This document shows, in pieces, positions 8,771 to 17,805 of a DNA stretch of 64,000 nt. Below the pieces are notes generated by a model. The model did no database searches. It was given only the letters and a program-made list of their open reading frames with translations, and was not told where the DNA came from. The position numbers and the translations under genes are program-made. Origin of the DNA: Sphingomonas leidyi (lineage in GTDB: Bacteria > Pseudomonadota > Alphaproteobacteria > Sphingomonadales > Sphingomonadaceae); NCBI RefSeq assembly GCF_011761945.1, contig NZ_JAASQV010000001.1, forward strand, positions 1,984,001 through 2,048,000. The letters are read 5' to 3'. Each line of letters begins with the position of its first letter. Within the stretch, counting starts at the first letter, position 1.

Positions 8771-11512
8771 CTACATGCGCAGCGACGCACTCAGCGAATA
8801 TACGCGACCATTCTTGTACACCGCAGTCGGGAACTTCGGATCCGAACTGTACTGATAATAGGTTTCGTCGAGCAGGTTGGATGCCGAAGCGCTGACCTGC
8901 AGCTTGTCCGTCAGGTTGACCGAGACCGACGCATCGAGCTGGCGATAGCCGTCCGTATAGTCCTGCGACTGCTGCCGGCCGAAGCGATAGAAATATTTCG
9001 AACGCCGATTGTAGCTGACACGGGCCTGGAATGGCCCCTTCTCGAAATAGGGCACGATCGTGAAGACATCGCGCGAGAGGAACGGAAGGCCGGTCGGCAG
9101 GCCCGTATCCGCATCGGTGAAGGTATAGTTCGACTGGATGCCGAAGCCCCAGAACAGATTGGCATTGGCCGTCAGCGAGAAGCCGGTGACCTTCGCCTTG
9201 CCGCCGTTGACCGGGCGGGAGATCGAGTAGGTCAGCGTCCGGCCGGTGACGGTGTTCGTCATCTGGACGCCGTCCTGCGTCTCGTTGCCGATATAGTTCG
9301 AGACGTCGCGATAGAAGATCTCGGCGGAGATATAGCTCGCCCGCGCGAAATACCATTCCGCCGAGAGGCCGAAATTGGTCGCCGCATAGGGCTTCAGGCC
9401 CGGATTGCCGCCGCTGCCGCTGCGCGTGGTGTCGTCGAGCGAGAGCGAGCCGGCAAGGTCCGAATAGCGCGGGCGCGCGATCACCTTGGCGGCCGATCCG
9501 CGGAGCATGACGTTCTCGCCCGCCTGGAAGATCAGGTTGGCCGCCGGCAGGAAGCGGTTGTCGTCGGTGGTGACGATGGTCGGCGCGAAGATGCCGCCGC
9601 TCTGGACGTAGAATTGCGAGCGGTCGCGCGTGAAGACGTAGCGGCCGCCGATATTGCCCCGGAAGCGGCCCGCTTCGAAATTGGCCTGCACATAGCCGGA
9701 GAGGATATTCTCCTTGACCCGGAAATACCGGTCCTTGGCGAGGCCGCGATTCACGTTGATCGTGCCGTATTTCTCCAGCGTCCGCCGGATCGCGTCGCTG
9801 TCGAGCGTGGCATAGGGCGTGCCGTTCCCGCTCACGCCCAGGCCGTTGTACAGGTCGGCATCGAGGACATAGGGGTTCAGATCGGCGAGCGTGAAGTTCT
9901 GGTTCGTGAACGCGGCGCCGCCAAGGGTGGTGCTGCTGTTGGTGTGGCTGACGTAGCGGGCACCGAACAGGATGCGGTTGATCGGCCCCAGGCTGACATT
10001 GCGCGCAATATCCGCCTGGCCGAAGATCTCCGCGTCACGCGTCTTCTCGGCAAAGGTGATGCCGCCGATCTGCCGGCCGAAGAACGGGCGGCCGCCATTG
10101 GCCGCGAGCACCGCGGGCTCGCTCTGGTTCTCGCCGCCGAGCGCCGTGAAATTGCTCAGCCAGCGCGACGCGTCGCTCGCCGGGAACTGCCAGTTGACAT
10201 AGGTATTCTTGCCGTTGGTGCCGGACGTGAAACCCTGTTTCGTGCGGAAGTCGAGCAGATATTCGGGATCCTTGCCGCCCGACGCACGGGTTGCGCCGAA
10301 ATTGCCCGAAATCTCCCACGCGCCCGGCTTCCAGTCGAACATCAGCGCGATCGAGTCGTTCTTGACGCGGGTCCGGCGGAAATTGGTGTCGAGCTGGCCG
10401 GTGGCACCATTGCCGGTGATGCCGGCGAAAGTCGCCGAGGTCACCATCCCGTTCGCATAGGTCGCGCTCTGCAGGAGCGACCCTTCATAGCCATAGGTAT
10501 ATTCGGAGTTCGACAGATTGTCGTAATTGCCGCGAATGACGAGGCCGGTCGCGGTGAGCGTCAGATTGTCGGCCGGGCGGACCTGGAGCGCGCCGGAGAA
10601 GCCGATGCGCTCGCGCTCCTGCCGGAAGAATTCGCGGGCGAGGAACGACGCCACCCGCGCCTTGCCGAACTCGGCGATCATCGCCGCGTTCGGCAGCTGG
10701 CCGTTCAGCGTCGGACCGCCGGGGACGCGACCGTCCGTGCCATAGATGATGTTGCCCGAGCCGTCGCGCGCATAGCGTTCGAGAAGGGCATCACCGGTAC
10801 GATACCAATAGACTGCGGAACCCGCCCGGCTGAGCTGCTCCTTGTCGTAATTGACCGCGCCCAGGAAACCGATCGTGTTGTCGGCATTGTGCCAGCTGTA
10901 CAGCGCCGAGCCGCGGAAGCTGCCGCGCTTCGCCCGGCTGTTATACTCGCCGCCGCCCGTCACCGCGACGGTGTTCGGATCGAGGTCCAGCGGCTTGCGC
11001 GTGACGATGTCCACGCTGGCGCCGATCGCGCCTTCCTGAAGCCGCGCCTCGGGGGTCTTGTAGACCACCGCCTGGCTGATGATGGTGGGCGAGAGCAGCG
11101 AATAGTTGAACGAGCGGCTGGAGCGATCGGAGGGGTTGCCGCCCCAATCGGCGGAGGCGACGGAATGGCCGTCGATGGTCAAGCGGTTCAGCGCCGGCTC
11201 CACGCCCGCGATCGACAGCTGCTCGCCCTCGCCGAACTGGTGGTCGACGGTCACGCCGGGCAGGCGGGCAAGGGATTCGGCGACGTTGCTGTCGGCCAGC
11301 TTGCCGACATCCTCGGCGCTGATCACGTCGACGATGGAATCGGCGCGCCGCTTGGTCTCGATCGCGTCCTGAAGACTCTTGCGGATGCCATTGACGACGA
11401 TCTCGCCGTTCGAACCGTCTTCACGCTGCGACGGCACGGCATCCTGCGCACAGGCAGGCATTGCGGCACAGGTCAGCGCCGTGCCGATCAGGAATTTCAG
11501 GCGTAGATTCAT
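8771..11512 (-). CDS. TonB-dependent outer-membrane receptor (glycan importer)
   Basis: The 913-residue protein is an outer-membrane beta-barrel that imports ligands using TonB energy. The start MNLRLKFLIGTALTCAAMPACAQ gives a clean signal peptide; the frame is open far upstream but holds no other credible start. The plug domain has IVVNGIRKSLQDAIETKR, DVGKLADSNVAESLARLPGV and GVEPALNRLTIDGH, the layout of the sphingomonad/caulobacter carbohydrate receptor subfamily. The barrel ends in SASLRM rather than the usual terminal Phe or Tyr, which is unusual. It heads the GH20-GH2-GH3-GH125 run, so the ligand is probably an N-glycan-derived oligosaccharide. A divergent GntR regulator lies 400 bp away. 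Confidence 0.92.
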   Translation of the reverse strand: MNLRLKFLIGTALTCAAMPACAQDAVPSQREDGSNGEIVVNGIRKSLQDAIETKRRADSIVDVISAEDVGKLADSNVAESLARLPGVTVDHQFGEGEQLSIAGVEPALNRLTIDGHSVASADWGGNPSDRSSRSFNYSLLSPTIISQAVVYKTPEARLQEGAIGASVDIVTRKPLDLDPNTVAVTGGGEYNSRAKRGSFRGSALYSWHNADNTIGFLGAVNYDKEQLSRAGSAVYWYRTGDALLERYARDGSGNIIYGTDGRVPGGPTLNGQLPNAAMIAEFGKARVASFLAREFFRQERERIGFSGALQVRPADNLTLTATGLVIRGNYDNLSNSEYTYGYEGSLLQSATYANGMVTSATFAGITGNGATGQLDTNFRRTRVKNDSIALMFDWKPGAWEISGNFGATRASGGKDPEYLLDFRTKQGFTSGTNGKNTYVNWQFPASDASRWLSNFTALGGENQSEPAVLAANGGRPFFGRQIGGITFAEKTRDAEIFGQADIARNVSLGPINRILFGARYVSHTNSSTTLGGAAFTNQNFTLADLNPYVLDADLYNGLGVSGNGTPYATLDSDAIRRTLEKYGTINVNRGLAKDRYFRVKENILSGYVQANFEAGRFRGNIGGRYVFTRDRSQFYVQSGGIFAPTIVTTDDNRFLPAANLIFQAGENVMLRGSAAKVIARPRYSDLAGSLSLDDTTRSGSGGNPGLKPYAATNFGLSAEWYFARASYISAEIFYRDVSNYIGNETQDGVQMTNTVTGRTLTYSISRPVNGGKAKVTGFSLTANANLFWGFGIQSNYTFTDADTGLPTGLPFLSRDVFTIVPYFEKGPFQARVSYNRRSKYFYRFGRQQSQDYTDGYRQLDASVSVNLTDKLQVSASASNLLDETYYQYSSDPKFPTAVYKNGRVYSLSASLRM

Positions 11513-11915
11513 TGATATAACCCCCCTCGCTTGCATCGCAGGACTGGCAGCGCCAGCCCAGATTCCCTGCGGATACAGAACGTCTCTCTGACGCCTCTCC
11601 TGGTCGATTCTGCCGAATCCAACACCGGGACGCCTTGGGACCAGTGTGTAACCACGAACGAACCAATCACGCAACGGATTTCTGGAAATTTGTTTTGTGT
11701 ATGAAAATGAAGCATGACATTTGCCCGGTTTCCCCTGATGTTGCGCCGGGCGATTCGAGCCGGATGAGAGGAAAAATGAACGACACGGGCATGTCTGCGC
11801 AGTTCCCGATCGCACGATCGCAGCGCATCCGCCGAGCGCCCGCGGGGCGCGCGATTGGTCTCTTGTCGAACCGCCCGCCGAGGATGTGCGAACGCCGGCC
11901 GGGCGGGTTCCGGGC
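11513..11915. promoter_or_regulatory. Divergent control region of receptor and nag operons
   Basis: This 400-base gene-free stretch separates the divergent TonB receptor and GntR/HutC regulator, so promoters for both directions must lie here. It contains an AT-rich patch (about 11,680-11,730) unlike its surroundings. Within it is an imperfect dyad AATG-N8-CATT (AATGAAGCATGACATT, 11706-11721), which resembles in outline the AATGACA...TGTCATT half sites known for NagQ-type regulators of other proteobacteria. No exact consensus match was found by eye, so the operator is only a candidate. Confidence 0.4.
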
Positions 11916-12722
11916 ATGACCGCCGGCATCGCCCTCCAGGGCTCCGGAGTGCACGCCGCGCCCGCGCCGGCATCCCTGGCCCAGCTGGATGGCAACGCGC
12001 GACTGGGCGAGCTCCTGCCGCGCGACCGCAAGCCGCTCTACGCGCAGTTCGCGCACCTGCTGCGCCGGGCCATCACGGAGGGGCGGCTGGAAGCGGGTGC
12101 CGCCCTCCCGCCCGAACGCGATCTCGCGGCCGAATATGGCGTGTCGCGCATCACCATCCGCAAGGCCATTGCCGAACTGGCGGAAGACGGATTGCTCACG
12201 CGCAAGCAAGGTGCGGGCACGACGGTAACCCGCCGCATCGAGCAGAACTTCTCCCGGATCAGTTCCTTTTCCGAGGAGATGACGGCGCGCGGCCAGTTGC
12301 CGAGCAGTGCCTGGATTCTCCGGGCCGCGGGAGCGGTTACCCCGGTGGAGGCGATGCAGCTCAACCTGTCGCCAGGCGCGCCCGTGATGCGGTTCCACCG
12401 CGTCCGGATCGCCGACGACGCGCCGATGGCGGTCGAATTCTCCACCGTCCCCAGCTATTGCCTGGGCGGGATCGATGACGTCTCGGAATCGCTCTATGCG
12501 GCCCTCGCCCTTACGGGCCATCGCCCCGTACGGGCGCTGCAGCGGCTGCGCGCGGTGCCGTTCACCGGTTCCCAGGCGCGCCTGCTCCGTGTCGAAGCCG
12601 GCACGCCCGGGCTGTTGATCGAGCGGTGCGGCTTCCTGCGCGACGGCCGGCCCGTCGAATACACGCAATCCTATTATCGCGGCGATACGTATGATTTCGT
12701 CGCCGAACTCACGGATCTCTAA
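11916..12722 (+). CDS. GntR/HutC-family regulator of GlcNAc genes (NagQ-like)
   Basis: The 268-residue protein has an N-terminal winged helix (RDRKPLYAQFAHLLRRAI, PERDLAAEYGVSRITIRKAI) followed by a UTRA ligand-binding domain (LSPGAPVMRFHRVRIADD, ending in YDFVAELTDL). UTRA regulators bind sugar phosphates, and those in nag clusters respond to GlcNAc-6-phosphate or glucosamine-6-phosphate. It starts the plus-strand nag operon and is divergent from the TonB receptor, so it may control both. The chosen ATG is 30 bases inside a possible GTG start; neither has a strong Shine-Dalgarno site. The family is firm and the effector is inferred. Confidence 0.85.
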   Translation: MTAGIALQGSGVHAAPAPASLAQLDGNARLGELLPRDRKPLYAQFAHLLRRAITEGRLEAGAALPPERDLAAEYGVSRITIRKAIAELAEDGLLTRKQGAGTTVTRRIEQNFSRISSFSEEMTARGQLPSSAWILRAAGAVTPVEAMQLNLSPGAPVMRFHRVRIADDAPMAVEFSTVPSYCLGGIDDVSESLYAALALTGHRPVRALQRLRAVPFTGSQARLLRVEAGTPGLLIERCGFLRDGRPVEYTQSYYRGDTYDFVAELTDL

Positions 12723-12725
12723 TCA

Positions 12726-13763
12726 GTGACGACCACCAGCATTTCGACGACGCCCAGCCTCATGTGGCAGGAAACTCAGGAAATTCCGATGGCCGTCGCG
12801 CGACAGCTCGCGGAAAATCGCGAGGCGTTCGGCGCATTGGGAGCACGGTTGCGCAACCGGCCGCTCCATCTCGTCGGAACCTGCGCGCGGGGATCCTCGG
12901 ATCACGCGGCGACCTATGGGAAGTATCTGATCGAGACCATGATCGGCGTGCCGGTCGCTTCCCTGGCCCCTTCGGTGGCCTCGGTATTCGCGGCGCGGGT
13001 GGCGACGGACGACGCCTTGTGCCTCGCCATTTCGCAGTCCGGCCGCAGCCCCGATCTGCTCGCGACGGTGGATGCCTGGCGGGATGCCGGCATCCCTGTC
13101 GTCGCCATGGTCAATGATGCGGAATCCCCGCTTGCCCGGTGCGCCGACACGCTGCTGCCGCTATGGGCGGGGCCCGAGCGCTCCGTCGCCGCGACCAAGT
13201 CGTGCATCGCCGCCATGGTGGCCATGGCAGCATTGGTGTCGGCCTGGTCGGGCGATGCGGATTTCGCCGCCGGGGTGGAGGCGCTTCCCGCAGCATTGTC
13301 CCGCGCGGTGGCGCTGGACTGGAGCGCCGGCGTCGCCTCGCTTTCCGCCGCGCGGCAGATGTTCGTCCTCGGACGCGGCTATGGCTTCGCGGTCGCGCAG
13401 GAAGCCGCGCTCAAGTTCAAGGAGACCTGCGCGATCCAGGCGGAGGCGTTCAGTTCCGCGGAGGTCCGCCACGGACCGATGACCATCGTCGGTCCCGGCT
13501 TTCCGATCCTGGCGTTCGCGACCTCCGATGTCGCGGGCGATGGCGTCGCCGCGATGGCGGAGGAATTCCGGGCGCGCGGCGCGATCGTGCTGACGGCGCG
13601 CGCCGGAGGGACTTCGCCGCTCCCCGCCGAAGCGATGCATCCGGCGCTCGAGCCGATCCTCCAGCTCGCCAGCTTCTATGGCCTTGTCGAGCGGCTGTCC
13701 CGCGCGCGCGGGCTCGATCCCGACCAGCCGCCCTATCTCGCCAAGGTCACCCGGACCCAATGA
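12726..13763 (+). CDS. SIS-type glucosamine-6-phosphate deaminase (NagB-II)
   Basis: The 345-residue protein has two SIS sugar-isomerase domains: LVGTCARGSSDHAA and AISQSGRSPDLLATV in the first, VLGRGYGFAVAQEAALKFKE and FSSAEVRHGP in the second. This resembles the isomerase half of GlmS without the glutaminase. In nag operons lacking classical NagB, this type converts glucosamine-6-phosphate to fructose-6-phosphate and ammonia. It starts with GTG three bases after the regulator stop; an internal ATG at 12762 is the alternative. Its stop overlaps the nagA start by ATGA. An AgaS-like deaminase for galactosamine-6-phosphate is possible from sequence alone, but nagA and the GlcNAc permease next door favour glucosamine. 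Confidence 0.87.
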   Translation: MTTTSISTTPSLMWQETQEIPMAVARQLAENREAFGALGARLRNRPLHLVGTCARGSSDHAATYGKYLIETMIGVPVASLAPSVASVFAARVATDDALCLAISQSGRSPDLLATVDAWRDAGIPVVAMVNDAESPLARCADTLLPLWAGPERSVAATKSCIAAMVAMAALVSAWSGDADFAAGVEALPAALSRAVALDWSAGVASLSAARQMFVLGRGYGFAVAQEAALKFKETCAIQAEAFSSAEVRHGPMTIVGPGFPILAFATSDVAGDGVAAMAEEFRARGAIVLTARAGGTSPLPAEAMHPALEPILQLASFYGLVERLSRARGLDPDQPPYLAKVTRTQ

Positions 13764-14896
13764 GCCTCTATCGCTTCGGCAATGGCAATGTGGTCGTCGA
13801 CGGGCTGATCTGGCAGGGCGCGGAAATCCATGTGGCGGACGGGCGCGTCGCAGCGCTCTCCCCCTTGCGGGGAACGGCCGGCGGCACCATCGACCTCGAC
13901 GGCGGATGGCTGATGCCGGGCTTTGTCGACACCCAGGTCAATGGCGGCGGCGGAACGCTGTTCAACGACGATCCCAGCGTCGACGGCATCGCCAGGATCG
14001 CCGCAGCCCATGCCGCCTTCGGAACCACGGCCTTCCTGCCCACGCTGATCAGCGATCGCCCCGATCGCATTGCGCAGGCCCTTGCGGCGAGCGATGCGGC
14101 GATCGCCGCGGGCATAGCCGGCGTCGTCGGCATCCATATCGAAGGGCCGTGCCTTTCCCCCCGGCGCAAGGGCATCCATGATTCCGCGCATTTCCGTCGG
14201 CTCGATGCGGAAATGGTGGCGCTTCTCACCAGGCCGCATCGCGGCGTGGTCATGGTGACGCTCGCGCCCGAATGCGCGGATGCCGGCGCGATCGCGGCGC
14301 TCGTCGCCGCCGGAGTCAGGGTGAGCGCCGGCCATACCGACCTGGGCTATGCGGAAGCGCGTGTCGCATTCGGGGCGGGCGTGACGGGAGTCACCCACCT
14401 GTTCAATGCCATGCCGCCGCTGCATCATCGCGAGCCCGGAATTGCCGGCGCGGCGCTCGACGATCCCCGGCCCTGGTGCGGGCTGATCGTCGACGGCGTG
14501 CACGTGTCCCCCGCCATGCTGCGCATCGCGATCCGCGCGCGGGGACCCGAGCGGATGATGCTCGTCACCGACGCCATGCCTTCCGTCGGCGCGATCGAGA
14601 AGGATTTCGTCCTGCAGGGAAGGCAGATCCGCGTCGCCGATGGCAAGGCCCTCTACGACGACGGCACGCTTGCCGGCGCCGATCTCGACATGGCGAGCGC
14701 CGTCGCGAACAGCGTGGGAATGCTTGGCTTGAACGGCGAAACCGCCTCGGCGCTGGCATCGACCAATCCGGCAGCCTTTCTGGGCCTCGATCGCGAGCGG
14801 GGAACCCTGGCACCGGGCTTCCGCGCGGACTGGGTGCAGCTGGACCGCGACTTCAAGCCTTGCGGAACCTGGATCGACGGAAGGCGCGCCGCATGA
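13760..14896 (+). CDS. nagA: N-acetylglucosamine-6-phosphate deacetylase
   Basis: The 378-residue amidohydrolase removes acetate from GlcNAc-6-phosphate, giving glucosamine-6-phosphate for the SIS deaminase encoded just upstream. Family motifs are present in order: PGFVDTQVNGGGG, GIHIEGPCLSPRRKGIH (metal-ligand Glu), SAGHTDLGY, THLFNAMPPLHHREPG and VTDAMPS with the catalytic Asp. Length is normal. The start is set by ATGA overlap with the deaminase stop, although the frame is open further upstream. Its own stop overlaps the start of the GH2 gene. Confidence 0.95.
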   Translation: MSLYRFGNGNVVVDGLIWQGAEIHVADGRVAALSPLRGTAGGTIDLDGGWLMPGFVDTQVNGGGGTLFNDDPSVDGIARIAAAHAAFGTTAFLPTLISDRPDRIAQALAASDAAIAAGIAGVVGIHIEGPCLSPRRKGIHDSAHFRRLDAEMVALLTRPHRGVVMVTLAPECADAGAIAALVAAGVRVSAGHTDLGYAEARVAFGAGVTGVTHLFNAMPPLHHREPGIAGAALDDPRPWCGLIVDGVHVSPAMLRIAIRARGPERMMLVTDAMPSVGAIEKDFVLQGRQIRVADGKALYDDGTLAGADLDMASAVANSVGMLGLNGETASALASTNPAAFLGLDRERGTLAPGFRADWVQLDRDFKPCGTWIDGRRAA

Positions 14897-17805
14897 ACTG
14901 CACGCGGCGCGCCCTCCTCGGCGGCTCGGCCGGGATCGCGACGATCCTGGCCGGCGCACCGGCGGCGGCAATGCCGCGCGCTGCGCATGCCGGCTTCGGG
15001 CCGCCCATGCCGCCGCCGAGCGACTTGCTGCCCTCGCCCTTGCCGGAGACCGATCCCTCGCGGACCTGCTTCGATCTCGGCTGGCGCTTCCACGAAGGCG
15101 AAGTGCCGGCCGCCGCCCCGGTGACGCACAACGACACCTATCTGAGCGTGAAGGCCGGCACCGCGCCGGGCGCGGCGGCGCTCGATTTCGACGACAGCGA
15201 CTGGCAGCAGGTCGGGCTGCCGCACGACTGGGCGTCCTTTCAGCCCGTCGTCGAGACCGCCAATGTCAGCCAGGGCTATCGCAAGCGCGGCATCGGCTGG
15301 TACCGGCGGACATTCCGGCTCGACGAGGCGGATCGCGGCAGGCGGCTGGAAGTGCAGTTCGGCGCGATCGCCACCAATGCCACCATCTGGGTCAACGGCA
15401 ATGTCGTCGCCCATAGCTGGTCCGGCTATACCGGCATCCATGTCGACATCACGCCCTTCGCCCGGTTCGGCGATGCCCTGAACGTCATTGCCGTGCGGGT
15501 CGACGCCACCGTGATGGAAGGCTGGTGGTACGAAGGCGCCGGCATCTATCGGCATGTCTGGCTGGCCCGGCGCCCGGCGGTATCGATCGCCACGGACGGC
15601 ATCCATGCGCGCCCGGTGCGCGGCAAGGACGGCCAATGGCAATTGCCCGTGTCGGTAACGCTCGAAAGCGTAGCGGCGGAAGAGGCCGATGTCGCGATCG
15701 AAGCGGTGTTGCTGGACCCGGAAGGCCAGGAGACCGCGCGCACCCGCATCGCGGCCCGCGTGGCTGCACTCGGGCACGGCGAGGCGAATCTGACGCTCGC
15801 CGCAGGCCAACCGCGCCTCTGGTCGCTGGAACGTCCGGCGCTCCATAGGCTCGTGGTTCGCGTCATCCGGGCCGGGTCTCCCGCCGATGAGCGCTATCTC
15901 GCCATCGGCTTTCGCACGATCGATTTCGATCCCGATCTGGGCGTGTCGCTCAACGGCCGGAGCATCAAGCTGAAGGGCGTCTGCCTCCACCAGGATCATG
16001 CCGGTGTCGGCGTGGCCGTGCCCGACGCCCTGCTCGCCTGGCGCCTGGCGCGGCTGAAGGACATGGGCTGCAACGCCATCCGCTGCTCGCACAACGCCTG
16101 CGCCGCCGAGTTGCTCGATCTCGCCGACCGGATGGGCTTCCTGGTGATGGCGGAGAACCGGAGATTCAATCCCGCGCCCGACTATCTCGCCCAGCTCGAA
16201 TGGATGGTCCGGCGCGACCGCAATCACCCCAGCGTGATGCTCTGGTCGGTATTCAACGAGGAGCCGATGCAGGGCACCCATGCCGGCGTGGAAATGGTCC
16301 GCCGGATGGTCGCGGCCGTTCGGCGCCTCGATCCCGATCGCCCGACCACGGCCGCCATGAACGGCGCCTTCTACGATCCCGAGAATGTGTCGCAGGTCGT
16401 CGACGTCATGGGGTTCAACTATTATCCGAACGACTATGACCGCTATCATCGGTTGAACCCGGGCAAGCCGATCCTCAGTTCCGAGGATACCAGCGCGATG
16501 ATGACGCGCGGCGCCTTTGCCAGCGATCCGGCGGCCCATGTCCTGTCCTCGCTCGACACCGAAGCCGCCGACTGGGGCGCGACCCATCGCCGAAGCTGGG
16601 CCGAGATCGCCGGCCGCCCCTTCGTCGCCGGCGGCTTTGTGTGGACCGGCTTCGACTATCATGGCGAACCGACGCCCTTCGCCTGGCCGACCACGTCGAG
16701 CTTCTTCGGCATCCTCGATCTGTGCGGCTTTCCCAAGACCGCGCATGACATCCGCCGTGCCCAATGGCGCGACGATGTCCCCGTCGTGGCGATCGCGCCC
16801 CATTGGACCTGGCCCGGCCGGGAAGGCCAGCCCATGAAGCTGCTGGTCACGAGCAATGCGGACAGCGTGACGCTGCGCCTGAATGGCCGGACGATCGGCG
16901 AGGCGCGCGTCGATCGCATCAACGGCAACGAATGGACATTGCCCTATGCGCCCGGGCGGATCGAGGCGATCGCCCATCGCGCCGGCCGCGAAGTCGCCCG
17001 CGCGGTGCACGAGACCGTGGGAAAGCCCGTTGCGCTCAGGCTGACGCCGGCGCGCCGGAAGATGGTGGCGGACGGCGAGGACGTCCAGCCGTTCACCGTC
17101 GATGCGGTCGACCGGCTCGGCCGGCACGTCCCCGATGCGGATTGCCTCGCCCACTTCACCGTGCACGGCGGCACGATCATCGGCGTCGGCAATGGCGACC
17201 CCAACAGCCATGCCTCCGAGAAGGCACCTTCCCGATCGCTCTTCCATGGGCTCGCACAGGTCATCGTGCGGGCGGATGCCGGCGCGGGCCCCCTGTCGGT
17301 GCGCGCGGAGGCGGCGTCGCTTCGCCCGGCGGGGGCGATCGTGGAGAAGGTGCCACGCGCGCCCCGCGCGCAAGTCGCGGCGGAGGAGCAGTTCCAGGCC
17401 ATCGCGGCCTGGCGGCGATCGCCGGCACTGTCCGAGCGCCCCGATCCCTCGCTTGCACCACGCGACGGAGACAATAATGCATGGGCCTTCGTCACGCCGG
17501 GCGATAGTCTCGCACCCGAAGCGAGGGCGGGCTGGCGTGCCTATCGCGCGACCGTCACTCCGCGCCGCGCCGTTCGCCGCGCGGGTGGCGCACTTCGGTT
17601 CGCCGCCATCGTCGGCCGCGCGGAGGTCTGGATGGATGGCGCTCTTGCCGCGGAGAAACACGAACAGGCGCCGGGCCCCCTCGCCATGCCTTGGCACCCG
17701 GGAGAGGGACCGCGGACGGTGGTGCTGCTGGTCCAGTTCGCGCCCGGCCAGACCACCGGGCTGGCGGGCGCCGTGACCATCACCGAGGACAAGGGGAAAC
17801 GATGA
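14893..17805 (+). CDS. GH2 beta-galactosidase-like enzyme, twin-arginine exported
   Basis: The 970-residue enzyme starts MNCTRRALLGGSAG, a twin-arginine signal, so it folds before export to the periplasm. It has the GH2 sugar-binding domain (LPHDWASFQP, YRKRGIGWYRRTF), the immunoglobulin-like domain and the catalytic barrel. Likely catalytic residues are Glu456 (SVFNEEP, acid/base) and Glu531 (ILSSEDTS, nucleophile). Downstream, GFVWTGFDYHGEPTP marks the subgroup with a DUF4982-like module, followed by another bacterial Ig-like domain and a jelly-roll tail. Beta-galactosidase is the likeliest activity; beta-glucuronidase or other GH2 activities remain possible. It sits inside the GlcNAc PTS operon with ATGA overlaps on both sides, which suggests a GlcNAc-linked substrate such as Gal-GlcNAc. 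Confidence 0.85.
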   Translation: MNCTRRALLGGSAGIATILAGAPAAAMPRAAHAGFGPPMPPPSDLLPSPLPETDPSRTCFDLGWRFHEGEVPAAAPVTHNDTYLSVKAGTAPGAAALDFDDSDWQQVGLPHDWASFQPVVETANVSQGYRKRGIGWYRRTFRLDEADRGRRLEVQFGAIATNATIWVNGNVVAHSWSGYTGIHVDITPFARFGDALNVIAVRVDATVMEGWWYEGAGIYRHVWLARRPAVSIATDGIHARPVRGKDGQWQLPVSVTLESVAAEEADVAIEAVLLDPEGQETARTRIAARVAALGHGEANLTLAAGQPRLWSLERPALHRLVVRVIRAGSPADERYLAIGFRTIDFDPDLGVSLNGRSIKLKGVCLHQDHAGVGVAVPDALLAWRLARLKDMGCNAIRCSHNACAAELLDLADRMGFLVMAENRRFNPAPDYLAQLEWMVRRDRNHPSVMLWSVFNEEPMQGTHAGVEMVRRMVAAVRRLDPDRPTTAAMNGAFYDPENVSQVVDVMGFNYYPNDYDRYHRLNPGKPILSSEDTSAMMTRGAFASDPAAHVLSSLDTEAADWGATHRRSWAEIAGRPFVAGGFVWTGFDYHGEPTPFAWPTTSSFFGILDLCGFPKTAHDIRRAQWRDDVPVVAIAPHWTWPGREGQPMKLLVTSNADSVTLRLNGRTIGEARVDRINGNEWTLPYAPGRIEAIAHRAGREVARAVHETVGKPVALRLTPARRKMVADGEDVQPFTVDAVDRLGRHVPDADCLAHFTVHGGTIIGVGNGDPNSHASEKAPSRSLFHGLAQVIVRADAGAGPLSVRAEAASLRPAGAIVEKVPRAPRAQVAAEEQFQAIAAWRRSPALSERPDPSLAPRDGDNNAWAFVTPGDSLAPEARAGWRAYRATVTPRRAVRRAGGALRFAAIVGRAEVWMDGALAAEKHEQAPGPLAMPWHPGEGPRTVVLLVQFAPGQTTGLAGAVTITEDKGKR

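Noticed and set aside
6302..11506. Very long open plus-strand frame (over 1700 codons) opposite GH20 and the TonB receptor
   Set aside because: It is the antisense of two clearly recognised genes, rich in Arg/His/Gly with no domain, as expected for open antisense frames in GC-rich DNA.
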